Shown: in pieces, positions 25,201 through 36,250 of the stretch
How the letters are laid out: each line of letters begins with the position of its first letter
Numbering within the stretch: position 1 is the stretch's first letter
Origin: Ricinus communis
Taxonomy: Eukaryota > Streptophyta > Magnoliopsida > Malpighiales > Euphorbiaceae
DNA length: 64,000 nucleotides
NCBI RefSeq assembly: GCF_019578655.1
Contig: NC_063265.1
Span: 6,048,501-6,112,500, forward strand
Reading direction: 5' to 3'
Translations under genes and position numbers: made by a program
Notes under the pieces: generated by a model
What the model was told of the DNA's origin: nothing
The model's database searches: none
What the model saw: only the letters and a program-made list of their open reading frames with translations

Positions 25201-28200
25201 AGAAAAGCTAAATAAAGTAATACAAAATAAACAAAGATCTTTTCATCATACATCATCAATATACATATTTACTTTGGTAATTCAAATGTCAATATAATAT
25301 TAGAATAGTTACTATTTTTAAATATTGAAAGAACCTTGTTTCTTTAATTTATATAGATTATCTTTATGAAGCAGCACTACTCTGAAAACCATATCTTTTA
25401 TATAGGTTTCTTATGTTCTATTAATTGTCAGATTGGACATTAAAATTTGTTTTAGATATTGAAATCCCTTCAATGTTTCTTTTACACAGTTAATATATTT
25501 GTTAAAGATGTGATACATTTTATTAATTATAATAAAACATTGAAATTATAATAGTAACGTCATAAATTAAAGGATGATAGTTAAAAATATTGATAATGAT
25601 TTACATATAATATACATTATATCTAAGAGTTATTATAAAATATAAATATTTATATAATTTTTATAATTGATATGTATAAATTTCTATAAAAAATATACTT
25701 AGTATTGTCTATGAAAATTTAAAACAAAACGTAATAGTTAAATAAATATAAAAAGATAATCATTTATTGCAATTGCGAGTGTAAAACTATTTTCTCTTTT
25801 TTTCTTTTGGAAATAATGACACTAATTTTATGTATACTGTAAGAATAACTATATAAATGAGATATATTAGATGTTAGTTAAGATAAATTAAATTTTGATT
25901 TAAAGTAAAATTAAATAAAATACAGATATTATCTTGTTTGAACCTATAAAGTTAAACTTTTATTCAATTTGAATTTTAAATTTAAAAATCTTAATCTTAG
26001 AATAATTTTTGTGAACCTGTTAAAATTTCTTGTCCTTATCTAACCGAAAGAGTTTTACTCCTTTAGTCACTTTTATATATAGTATTTAAAATCATAAATA
26101 TATAAATATAACTTAAAATTAAATTTAAAAGTCTGAATTTAAGAAATTACATTTGACATTTTTAAGAAATTAGAATCAAGTATATCTATCATCCTCTTTT
26201 GGAACTAATTGGACATTAATATGAATGTTTATTCAGTTTAAATTTAAACTTCTTGAAAGTAAGTTAAGGTTAACTTTGTAAATTCATAAAAGTTACATGC
26301 CCTTTTATGTCCAAAAGATGTTTTCCCTTGATAGTTACTTTTGTACATAATATGATTTTATTGGATGTTCCTTTTATGAATAATTAGTATTATACATGAC
26401 TGAACAGGTCTGTCTTCTTTTATATCTCACACATTTCTTCCTAATATCTATGCAAACTATTCATTAATCATTTGAGGTTTTTGGGTCCTTGTCAAAGATT
26501 GGGGAGTTTTATAACTGAAATCTTACATGTAAATAGATCATCTAGGTATCTTACAATTGAATCTTCCATATGGATATGGATCCCCCAGGCTGTGATATTG
26601 TGATATCATGATACATAATCGAACAAAGATTTTGATTGTAGGTGGACGGTCCATGCCTAATAGAAACCTATCCCTAACACCAACTCTGACATTCTTCAAA
26701 TTCTGTTTTCTGTATACTTTGGCCAACCAAAAGACGCCATCTTATTATTTCGATATAGTCATGTCTATCATACAAGGACATTTATTTGGTGTAAAATAAT
26801 AATTGACTGAAAAAACACTGTTATGTTTATTCCATATATCTCAAGGTATTTGTACAAGATACCTAGACCTATTTAAGGTAAGTCAACTATATAGGAATAA
26901 TTACAGGAAATAAATACAAGAATATTACAGCTAGAATTCCTAAATAAGTATACAGCTATATATGTTGAGTCTCCTCCTCAAGTTGGTGCATAGATATCAC
27001 ATATGCCCAACTTGGATAATGATGCATAAAATGAGCCACTAGTAATAGCGTGAGTCATCATGTCGGCCAGCTGATCTGCACTCTTAATGTAAGGAACCTC
27101 TATCATACCAGAATCTAGGTTATCCTTGATATAATTCCTGTCAAGTTCAATGTGCTTAGTTCGATCATGTTGAACCAGATTGTTAGCTATCTCAATAGCT
27201 GCAGTGTTATCACAATAAAGTACCATAGGCTTTTTTTGGACCAAACCCGAGTTCTTTTAAGAGAATTTTTAACTAAGCAAGCTCTGTGGTTGCATGATGA
27301 AGAGCCTGATACTCAGCTTCTGCACTAGACAATGACACCACATTCTGTTTCTTACTCCTCTAAGTCACCAGATTACCTCCAACGGATGACACATAGCCTG
27401 AAGTAGACTTTCTATCCAATTTAGAGCCAGTAAAGTCAGAGTCTGTGTAACCCATAATATCCAAGTGCCCATGTTTGGAGAACATAATACCTTTACCTGG
27501 AGAGGGCTCCAGATAAGCCAAAATACGATTCACTGCATTCATGTGTCGATCACTTGGATTGTGCATAAACTGGCTGACAACACTAACTGCATATGATAAA
27601 TCAGGCCTAGTGTGGGTTAGATAAATCAACTTTCCCACTAGTCTCTGATATCTCTCCTTGTTAGTCGGAATCTGATCAGGATAAATAGATAGACCATGAT
27701 TCACCTCAATGGGAGTATTTACAGGTTCACAGGCAGAATTACCGGTTTCAACTAAGAGATCTAAAATATACTTCCGTTGGGAGAGAAAAAGTCTTTGCTT
27801 GGACCGAGATACTTCAACACCTAAGAAGTATTTTAGAACCCCCAAGTCCTTCATCTCAAACTCCTTGGCGAAGTAGCTTCGAAGTTTCTCTATCTCACTA
27901 GCATTACTACATGTAACAATCATGTCATCAACATAAACAATAAGCAAGGTAATATTATCATGCTCCCTCTTATAAAACAGAGTATGATCTGCCAAAACTT
28001 GCTTAAAACCATACTCCTTCATTGAGTAGCTCAACTTGCCAAACCATGCCCTTGGCGATTGTTTCAACCCGTACAATGCCTTTTTCAGCTTGCAGTCCTT
28101 ACCTCCTCCTAGTGTAAATCCTAGAGGAGGATCCATATACACCTCCTCTATCAAATCACCATGGAGAAAAGCATTTTTTACATCAAACTGGCGTAATGGC

Positions 28201-31200
28201 CAGTCTAGATTGACTGCAAGAGATAGAATGACTCGAATGGTGTTCATCTTAGCTACATGAGCAAAAGTCTTTTGATAGTCAATCCCATAGGTTTGAGTGT
28301 AATCTTTGGCCACCAGTCTAGCCTTGTATCTTTCAACTGTATCATCTGACCTGTATTTCACTGTAAACACCTACTTGTATTCTACTGTCTTCTTTTCCTG
28401 TGGCAACTCAACCATCTCCCAAGTAGAATTTTTTTGGAGAGCCTTCATTGCCTCTTCCATAGCAACCTTCCACTCGGGATCTTCAAGGGCTTCCTGAAAA
28501 TGACTAGGAATAGACACAAAAGACAACCGAAGAGCAAAAGCTAGATGAGCCTTAGACAGACGATGATAAGAGATAAAATCAAAAATAGGATAAGTGACAT
28601 TAAAAGATGACTTGGAAAGACCCAACTTATCAGGTTCTCTACGTTCACGAGGGGGATATCTCCTACCATGATCGTGATCCATAACTTGTGGATTCAAAAT
28701 AGCATTTTCTAATGTTACAGGACTAGAATTTGTCTCTAAAGTTGAAGTTGTAGGAGAGGGAACACATACCTCAGGGTTAATAGTAGAAGAGTCATCCGAT
28801 GACATAGTAGTATCATCAAGAGGGGACTAGAGTCAGGAGAAGGCATAACAATGACATTCTGTTTTCTTCTTGTGTAACCATTATGAAATAACCTAGCTGG
28901 TCTTTCATCCTTTTTCTCCTTAAATTCAGACTCAAACTCAACAGAACAAGTATTATCTAAAGAATCCTTATTCTCCATAATAGTTGAATTCTCCCCCTTA
29001 CTCGACATCCATAACTTCTTCTCTTCTAACCATAATCGTTCCTCTTCCTTACTACTAATCTCCCCATGAAGAGGAATCATAAATACATCCCCAGAAAAAT
29101 AAGATACTTGTTCACAAAACTGAACATTCATGGAAACATAATATTTACCTATAGGAGGATGAAAACATTTATAGCATTTTTGAGAATTAGAGTAACCAAG
29201 AAAAACACATTTAAGAGCACGTGGATCAAGCTTATCCCTATATATAGAGTGTACATGTACATAACATACACAACCAAAAATCTTAGGACAAATATTTAGA
29301 GCAGAAGGAATAGAGTGAAATTGTGATAACATCCTTAAAGGGGTTTGAAAATTAATGATACGAGCAGGCATTCGATTAATAAGAAAGATAACAGTTATGA
29401 CAGCCTCAGCCCAAAATCGTTTAGGAACATGCATAGTAAAGCTTAAAGCCTGTGCAACCTCAAGGATATGACGATTCTTACGCTCTGCTACACCATTTTG
29501 TTGTGGTGTGTAGGCGTAAGTTGTTTGGTGTAGGAGGCCATGTTCTAGGAAGAAATTGGTAAGAGGCTGATTTACAAACTCATGACCATTGTCAGAATGA
29601 AAAACTTGGACCTGAGTATGAAACTGTGTGACAATCATTTTGTAAAATTGAGGAATCGCCTGTATAACATCACTTTTAGATTTTATCAAATATACCCAGC
29701 TCACTCTAGTGCAGTCATCAATAAAAGACACAAAGTATTTATGGCCTGAGGCAGATGGAGTAGAAATAGGACCCCACACATCAGTATAAACACATGAAAA
29801 AGGAATAGAACTCTTATTGAAACTGGTTTTGAAAGGAACACGATGGTTTTTAGCATAAATGCATTGTTCACATTTTAGACTACAGATAGCAACATTGTGA
29901 AACAATTTAGGAAATAAACGCTCTAAATAAGAAAAAGATGGATGCCCTAAACGACAATGCCATAAAAGAACCTTCTCTCTATCAAATGACTCTCTCTCTC
30001 TACTTGAAAATCATGGCTAGGTTCAGATTTAAATTCCGTAGCCCCCTCTAAGTAGTAAAGACCTCCTCTTTCCTTACCAATGCCAATCGTCATCTTCGTA
30101 CGTTTGTCCTGGAAGACATAATGAGTGGAATCAAGTATTGCAGAACAATTAAGACTTTTGGTAAACTTACTAATGGAAAGAAGACTATTAGAAAGATCAG
30201 GGGCAAGTAAGACATATGACATTGAGAATGTAGGAGAAATTGAGACATTCCCAACTCCTGTAATTGGCATAGAAGTCCCATTAGCAACCTGTACAGACTT
30301 AACATGTGAAGACATTAGAGAGGCAAGTATGGAAGAATTACTAGTTATATGATCAGTAGCCCCTAAATCAATAACCCAAGTGTTAGAAGTAGTAGAAACA
30401 TATGTCAGACTAGAATTACCTTGTTGAGGAGACACTTGAGAGACATGAGAAGTAGAAGGTAGAAAAGTGTTAGTAACAGCAATCTGAGCAGATTTCTTAT
30501 TTTTCTTCTCAGCTTATTTAAGTTTATACCACTCCAGATAGCTATGCTTCTTCCAACAAACATCTACTGTATGCCTGGTACTATTGCAATGAGTGCAGAA
30601 GTGAGAATTAGAAGCAGTAGAATTCACAGGAACAGAAGGAGTCACCTGAGAGGTGCTTTTTTGGATCATTAGAGCTGAAGCCTCAGAATGATTTTCTGTT
30701 CCCATGGTGACTTGTCTTTGCACTGCACGACGAACTAAAGAGTAGGCTTCTTCCAAGCTTGGTAAAGGGAGGTAGCTAAAACACTACTACTAACTTGATC
30801 CAAACTGTGATCAAGACCTGCAAGAAACATATAGATGTGATCCTCTGCAATACGCTTCCTTTGTTTCTCAATATCAGCAGCACATGTCATGTCATTGGGC
30901 CTACGATAATCAAGCTCCATGAAAATTGAATTTAACTCATTGTAATATTCTGGGAGAGGTCGACCACCCTGGCGCAATTGAAATAACCTTTTCATCAGTT
31001 CATATACTTGGGAAGAGTTAGAAACATCAAGATAGCTCCTCTTAGCCGCATCCCTAACTTCTTTAGATGTCTCGCACTGAACAAAGTGTGACATCAGATT
31101 ATCAGTCATGGAATTAATAAGCCAAGACTTGACAAGGGCATCTTCAGCTACCCATTCATCATAGCTCGGATCATCTTCTATAGGTGCAACCTTTCTTCCA

Positions 31201-34200
31201 GTAATATAACCCTTCTTCTTTCTGCCAGTAATATGTATCTCTAAAATCTTTGACCAAATACGATAATTAGAACCGTCCAATTTAATATGGATTGGAGAAG
31301 AGGTCTCATGAATGGTTACCGTTGAGAGTTTCTTGCTATCAAGAATCTCTTTGTTGTTAGTTTTAGTAGACATTGCAGCTAGATGACGGTTAGGGTTTGA
31401 ACAAAAGAAGGCAACGGAAAAAAAAGATTACAGCTAGATGACGGCTAGGGTTTGAACAAAAGAAGGCAGCGGAAAAAAATTTTCTTTTGCTCTGATACCA
31501 AAATAATAATTGATTGAAAAAACACTGTTATGTTTATTCCATATATCTCAAAGTTTTTATACAAGATACCTAGACCTATTTAAGGTAAGTCAACTATATA
31601 GGAATAATTACAGGAAATAAATACAGGTATTTTACAGCTATAATTCCTAAATAAGTATACAACTATATATGCTAAGTGTGTATCATTTCACTCATGGCAA
31701 ATTATGATTATGGGTTGATTGTATTTATAGTTAACTGCTTAGATGAGCTTGATTCTTAATTTGAATTTTTTTCTTCTTCTTTTTCACATCATAATAAAAA
31801 AATTTCCAATCTTTCATTTTCCTACTATATATTATATTCTTAAGTTGTAGTCTTGAAACTCTTGCTATTTTCTTTCCCATGCTCATAATTGGAATTTTGT
31901 TTCTTTCAGGTGCAAAATATTTATTCATGTTCTCCCCTTGCTTTGAGCTTTTTTTTTTTGAACTTGTGGTGAATTATTTTACTTGCTTATTTTCAGATTT
32001 TGCTGATGTTTCCCCAGCTTGTGAATCTTCCTCTCGATAAATTTCAATTTGCCCTTTCACGTGTACTTCAGGTATCTTTTCCTTTGCAACATCTGTATTC
32101 TCTATTTATGTATTCTACTGAATAATCAGATCAGGTGATTCTCATGTTCTAGTGGTGTCCCCTTATTATTTATAAGAATATGTTGCTAGAATTATAGCCA
32201 TTCTTGTTGAGATATTGCATCAGAATTAAAATTTCTCATGTTATTGTGCGATAGATAAGGTTCCCTGTTGTATCAAATAGTTAATGTGTAATTGAGTGTG
32301 CACATTTATGATGCTATTTTTTGACTTTTGACAGAAGAATTTGAAGCGAGGATTTAAACATGATTGTTTGTAAATGGTTCGAATGAAAATTAGTGCACTT
32401 TTTAATTGCTAAGATTTGTAGTGAAGTTAAATTGTTGAGTTTGGTTGAGAATTTGTACGAGGTGGATTTCAAATTTGCCCTTATATACATTTTTGTAGTT
32501 TAGATCCGCACTTCGATGAAATTTTTATCTTCCTTCATCAACCTAGTCTAGATCATGAATCTAATCAATCAGGAAAACCTACATACCATTGAATTCAAAT
32601 CTCCAAATTTCAAATCCCTGCAGCCAAATACAAGGTAATTGAATACTATCATTTTATTCACTAGAAAATACTCGTCCTCTTAGCTATTTATGTTTTTTAT
32701 GGTGTCAGCATTTTGTTTTCATATATGTTTATGATGCATGGAGGCATTTTCTGTCAGTATTATGTTTCAACATTATCTACAAAAAGCTTTCTTCCCATTT
32801 TCTCTTACAGAATTCTAAATGTCTTGTGCTTCTACTATTTTGTTGTAAGATACTCTTGCATGGACAACCTGTTTGCTTGGTGCTGCCTCTTGCTTTTTTT
32901 TTTTTTTTTAAACTGTGTTGCCACTTAAACAATTGATGTGTATTGTGGTTAACATTTTGTTAATAGTTGAATTGGGTGTTATTTGCATGATGCAGGGATC
33001 ACCTCACTCTGGTCCAGTGCTCACTCCAGCTGAAGTGCTAATAGCTATCCATGGAATTGACCCCGAAAAAGATGGAATTCCCTTGAAGAAGGCAAATTTT
33101 CCTCCCTTGTTTCCTCCCTGTATGAAATCATATGAACTTGAACAAATGCACAACTGATAGTTTACTTGTATTCAGGTCACAGATGCATGCAATGCTTGTT
33201 TTGAGCAACGTCAGATATTTACTCAACAAGTTATTGCAAAGGTTTTGAATCAGTTGGTCAGTACTATCTCAAACTTTTAACTTTACAATGCAAAACCATT
33301 TAATTGCCTAAGCTGATCTTATAGATGAATAAGGATCTCTCCTGCAGGTTGAGCAGATTCCCCTTCCTTTACTATTCATGCGTACGGTTTTGCAAGCTAT
33401 TGGTGCTTTTCCTGCACTGGTAAGAAACTTCTAAGCAGATTTAAATTGAAGAATATTCTTTTGTTTTTCTGGGAACAGCAGTGTTGATATTATCAATTAA
33501 GTGTTAAGTGAAAGTTGAATTGGATCAGGCTTCTTATGTAGGAAATTGATATTTTGTGGTATTTCTAATTAAGTCTCATAGTTTCAGTTAATATCTTTAA
33601 AGTATGTTTATGTTTCATGAATAGGCATCAAGAAACACTCGTGTGTTGGTTTTGCATGCATGACACTTTTTACTTTTTAGAAACAATTGAAAAGATTCCT
33701 GCTTTAGTTATTGAACTAGGTCATGATTTTTGTGTATTGTGATTGCCTAGTTACTGCAATTGGATGCCTTCTCCTTGAAGAGGGCCAGTTATCCACCCGA
33801 TTCTTCTAAATTTTGATATTGTAAGTGAAGATACTCTGGACTTTCAATGGACTTACAACAGTTTCAATTGTTCTAGGTGGAGTTTATAATGGAGATTCTT
33901 TCTCGTCTTGTTAGCAAGCAGGTGAGTGCTTTATAATGGTTAATTGACTGCTGGCGTTTGTTGATTCATAGTTGCTGCATACTGATTTAATGGGTTATTG
34001 CAGATATGGAAATACCCAAAGTTGTGGGTAGGATTCTTGAAGTGCACATTCTTGACAAAGCCTCAGTCATTCAGTGTGTTGCTTCAGGTATGTTCTGCTC
34101 TATCTCTAGCCTTACTTTTAGAATTTTTCCCCTTCACTCTTGACGGTGGCACATTTACTTTCATCTGGTCATTCCTTATCTTTACTTGAAAATGATGACG

Positions 34201-34991
34201 CACGTGATCATTCAGAAGAGATGAGATGTGAGTGAGAGGCATCCCTAATGATAGCCATAGTAGGATCCTTACAAGGGAAAATACTGTAAAAATGAATTGG
34301 TGAAATCGAATTTTAATCGTGTTGTTGTAGATTTGATTATTGCAGAGCAGAGCACTAAAATAGAGAGAGTGGAGATGGGTTGGGTTGGCGATGCAGTGAG
34401 ACAATTAGAAGTTTTGAAATTATCGTGATTTATAAATTCTTTTTCTTGTACTTATCTATTTTGGAGGTTTAGGATTTCAAATTATTCTGGAATTATATTC
34501 TCATTAAGAATGTTTAAATGTTATTATCATTATAATTACCAATTATGCTACTTACAAGCTGTTTCTATTTTCACCTGCTAATTTTATTGTTTTATTTTCA
34601 GTTACCTCCACCACAACTGGAAAATGCTCTGAATAGAACTGCAGCTTTGAGAGCTCCTTTGGTTGCTCATGCTAACCAACCAAACCTCAAATCTTCACTA
34701 CCAAGGTTCATGAAAAATTTGGCTTCTGCTTGTGTAGATTATAGACTCGATATTTAATTAAAACAAAAAAAAAAAATCCCCCTGATCACTTCTGAAAAGA
34801 GAAGCCTCTTTCCGAGTCCTGATGATAGAGTTGCATATCATTTCAGGTCTATTCTGGTGGTTCTAGGAATAGCTCCAGAACAACAAACTTCAAGTCAGGC
34901 ACAAACAAGTCAGGCTCAAACTGGGGATACAAGCAACTCAGCAAAGGAGGTGCTGACAGAGAAATCTAAAGAATCTTCTAGTGCTAGCTGA
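16222..34991 (+). CDS. ESP4: symplekin-like scaffold of the mRNA 3'-end processing complex (ESP4)
   Basis: Twenty-seven exons give 1,323 residues: 16222-16433, 16553-16712, 16977-17069, 17157-17262, 17396-17564, 17702-17876, 18519-18623, 18723-19283, 19468-20070, 20415-20483, 21225-21341, 21426-21671, 22948-22995, 23082-23219, 23988-24152, 24296-24358, 24431-24538, 24643-24726, 24799-24846, 31997-32071, 32996-33091, 33176-33256, 33348-33419, 33877-33921, 34004-34087, 34602-34705, 34847-34991. The HEAT-like N-terminal symplekin/Pta1 domain lies at about 20-320, a basic NLS-like patch (GRKRSG, GKRAKP) at about 355-382, and the Symplekin_C domain ([25 protein letters not shown]) at about 1060-1250. 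Symplekin bridges cleavage and polyadenylation factors in the nucleus; Arabidopsis ESP4 loss enhances RNA silencing. Intron 19 contains transposons, intron 21 has a GC donor, and exon 9 has a triple NAG acceptor. All exons join in frame, so the gene looks functional. Confidence 0.93.
20651..20834. repeat. 98-bp-period tandem duplication in ESP4 intron 10
   Basis: Two 86-bp copies (20651-20736 and 20749-20834) share CACTGGTTCACAGTG and GGCCTTGATTTTG, about 85 percent alike by eye. Intronic, non-coding. Confidence 0.85.
21672..22947 (+). other. ESP4 intron 12
   Basis: A 1,276-bp intron. It contains an open frame at 22428-22613 with a Glu/Lys-rich stretch that I could not assign and that has no splice role in the ESP4 model. 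No transposon ends were recognised. Confidence 0.55.
24931..26345 (-). mobile_element. Helitron-like non-autonomous element (3' end defined)
   Basis: Read on the minus strand, the element ends in CTAG (24931-24934) followed by T. Ten bases upstream is a short hairpin, ACGTGC-GTT-GCATGT on the plus strand (24945-24959), with one wobble mismatch. Hairpin plus CTRR end and insertion next to T is the Helitron 3' signature. The other end is not fixed: a typical 5'-like phrase (ACATAAAAGGGCATG on the minus strand) lies near 26295-26310, and I place the end loosely at 26345. No Rep/helicase coding is visible, so it would be non-autonomous. Confidence 0.5.
26794..26970 (-). repeat. 3' LTR of the copia element
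   Basis: 177 bp, aligned end to end with the 5' LTR at 31501-31677. On the minus strand it begins ACTCAACATA and ends TTATTATTT, so it lacks the usual TG...CA termini. Confidence 0.92.
26978..28805 (-). pseudogene. copia reverse transcriptase and RNase H, broken
   Basis: The reverse transcriptase region shows the YVDDM catalytic box, and the C-terminal end shows the RNase H phrase YCDNTAA. The frame is interrupted by an in-frame TAG at 28371-28373, a TAG near 27360 at the start of the RNase H region, and a further TAG in the gap before 27244. The product would be truncated, so the copy cannot encode full-length enzyme. Confidence 0.92.
28736..29905 (-). pseudogene. copia integrase region, partly open
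   Basis: The catalytic DDE positions are visible as YTDVWG, FHSDNG and NGVAERKN. The upstream zinc-binding part (CEQC near 29860) is separated from the protease frame by a frameshift near a GA-rich run at about 29990-30000. Downstream the frame shifts again near 28810 before the reverse transcriptase. Confidence 0.9.
29947..30435 (-). pseudogene. copia protease region with altered active site
   Basis: The retropepsin motif reads D-L-G-A-T-D where copia elements normally have D-S-G-A-T/S-D. The Ser to Leu change in the active triad would be expected to impair cleavage. Flanking frames are broken on both sides. Confidence 0.8.
30514..31373 (-). pseudogene. copia gag with zinc knuckle, frameshifted
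   Basis: The gag frame opens at 31373 and runs to 30735 (gag phrase LDGSNYRIW near the N terminus). A second frame (30756-30514) carries the CX2CX4HX4C zinc knuckle ([14 protein letters not shown]) and ends in a stop. A frameshift near 30750 separates them. Confidence 0.88.
31378..31480 (-). repeat. tandem duplication in the copia leader
   Basis: A roughly 54-bp unit including AGCTAGATGACGG and TTTGAACAAAAGAAGGCA occurs twice back to back between the primer-binding site and gag. Confidence 0.85.
31489..31500 (-). other. copia primer-binding site (initiator tRNA-Met)
   Basis: The complement reads TGGTATCAGAGC, matching the 3' end of plant initiator tRNA-Met, directly next to the 5' LTR. Confidence 0.92.
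31501..31677 (-). repeat. 5' LTR of the copia element
   Basis: 177 bp, the same length as the other LTR, with about 94 percent identity by eye. Confidence 0.92.
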
Positions 34992-35369
34992 CATGCCCTA
35001 AAACCAGTTGATCAGAAATTCTTGCTTCCAGGGAGGAATCCCTGAGCTTGCCTAGATGGGGCAACCCAATTCCCCATTCCTGGACTCCCATCTGTGTACA
35101 CACATCAGTAAGATGGGGAATCAAAGGCAAATCCCCATGTTGTATAGTACCTAACAGCTTGTACCTCAAAATGCCATTTAGTGGAATTGCTGCCTTGGAT
35201 GAAGAGAATGAAGATTCAGGAAAGATGTTACGAAGCCTTCTAGATGAATTAAGAGCATGTATCATGTAATGAATTTTTTTTTTGCAAGTTGGATAAACGA
35301 GGACAAACTGTGAAGTTGAGCATCGTTAGTATAAAATCTTTTCTATTTGCAATAATTTTCATTGTACGA
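34992..35369. other. ESP4 3' UTR and downstream
   Basis: It follows the ESP4 stop codon. Open frames on both strands at 34984-35269 are chance frames in a moderately GC-balanced UTR. No other feature was seen. Confidence 0.55.
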
Positions 35370-36250
35370 TGAATGCATTTTTCAGTTGATCGAGGACAAA
35401 TTGCCATCAAATTTTGTTCTAGCGACATAATTTATCGCCCCTAAGTCCGAACTCCATCTTTTCTTCATTGCAATTTCATTTAGTGCCAAGTTCGGCACAG
35501 CTTTTCAAATTAGCTTCTTTTTCTCTCTTTTAATTTTGTTTTTTGTTTTTTTAAATATTTCTTTTAAAAGAATAATAAAAACCATGTTTTGGAGAAAGCC
35601 AGGAATTCCAACTTTTGCCCAACCGGGTTTGGGAAAACTAAAAAAGGAATAAAATTTAAAAAAACAACTAAAATTTTAAAAGCTGATATGCTCTTAACAA
35701 TAATGAAGAAGGGAGTTAAACTTATAAATGGTTGTTGAATTTTAATTTTAATAACACTTATTAGATTTTTTGATAAATGTAAAAATAAATTATATTGATG
35801 GTCACTAAACTTTAAAAGTATTAAAATTTTGATTTAAAAAAAATATATAGGTGGTATTTTTTTATTAAAAATTAAAAGTTTGATATCTCTTTATTACAAA
35901 TTGTAAAATTTAGTGCTTATTCGTGTAATTTACTTTCTAAGTGTAGAAAAGTTCATCTATGTTATTAAAATTGAAGTTTAGCAACTATTTAATTACAAAT
36001 TAAACATTTTTGTTATAAAGTGTAAAATTTAGTGATCGCTTGATGCAATTTATTCTCAGGGATTTGCAATATATTGGTGATGCAGGTTGTTCATGTAGTA
36101 ATATGGCAAAACTTTATTGCGGAAATGAATTATTTCCAGATTAGTGAATCAGATTTGAATCCATTCAGGCGTGTGGAACCTCACAAAAAGTACAGGCCTA
36201 ACATCCTTTTGCAGGGAGAGGTGCTTGAGGAGTGGAAGGAGGACATCTAG
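35370..36250 (-). pseudogene. decayed duplicate of the 3' end of the HAD phosphatase gene
   Basis: Blocks here match 39266-40010 in the same order and orientation: GAATGCATTTT with CATCAAATT; AGCTTTTCAAATTA; TTTGGAGAAAG with AGGAATTC; GTAATA/CGGCAA(A)AC; and, most strongly, ACAGGCCTAACATCCTTTTG and GGAGAGGTGCTTGAGGAG. The last block is antisense of the final phosphatase exon, so this is a partial copy of exon 6 plus downstream sequence. It has no full exon set and is split by an AT-rich insert (35640-36060). Confidence 0.8.
35640..36060. repeat. AT-rich insert with internal direct repeats
   Basis: This segment interrupts the duplicated phosphatase tail and is absent from the parent copy. It contains two similar blocks sharing TGTAAAATTTAGTG (35890-35940 and 36015-36058). 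It is probably a small transposon relic; ends not identified. Confidence 0.4.

Larger units (their letters stand above)
26794..31677 (-). mobile_element. complete but defective Ty1/copia LTR retrotransposon
   Basis: A 4,884-bp element on the minus strand. Two 177-bp LTRs (31501-31677 as 5', 26794-26970 as 3') flank the interior, and a 5-bp target duplication GTGTA sits at 26789-26793 and 31678-31682. The primer-binding site TGGTATCAGAGC (complement at 31489-31500) abuts the 5' LTR, and the purine tract GAGGAGGAG (complement at 26971-26979) abuts the 3' LTR. Domain order gag, protease, integrase, reverse transcriptase, RNase H is the copia order. Several frameshifts and stops break the frame. 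The LTRs differ at about 11 of 177 positions by eye. It lies antisense in ESP4 intron 19. Confidence 0.95.
24847..31996 (+). other. transposon-inflated intron 19 of ESP4
   Basis: Donor GAG|GTTTTC after 24846 and acceptor TTTTCAG before 31997 bound a 7,150-bp intron between codons for LPRDE and ILLMFPQ, which are adjacent in the family. It holds a Helitron-like element (about 24931-26345) and a full Ty1/copia element (26794-31677) on the opposite strand. The last 320 bp before exon 20 are ordinary intron with T-rich tracts. Confidence 0.85.

Noticed and set aside
34984..35269. Open frames on both strands after the ESP4 stop as a small gene
   Set aside because: Overlapping frames on both strands without family match; position fits ESP4 3' UTR.
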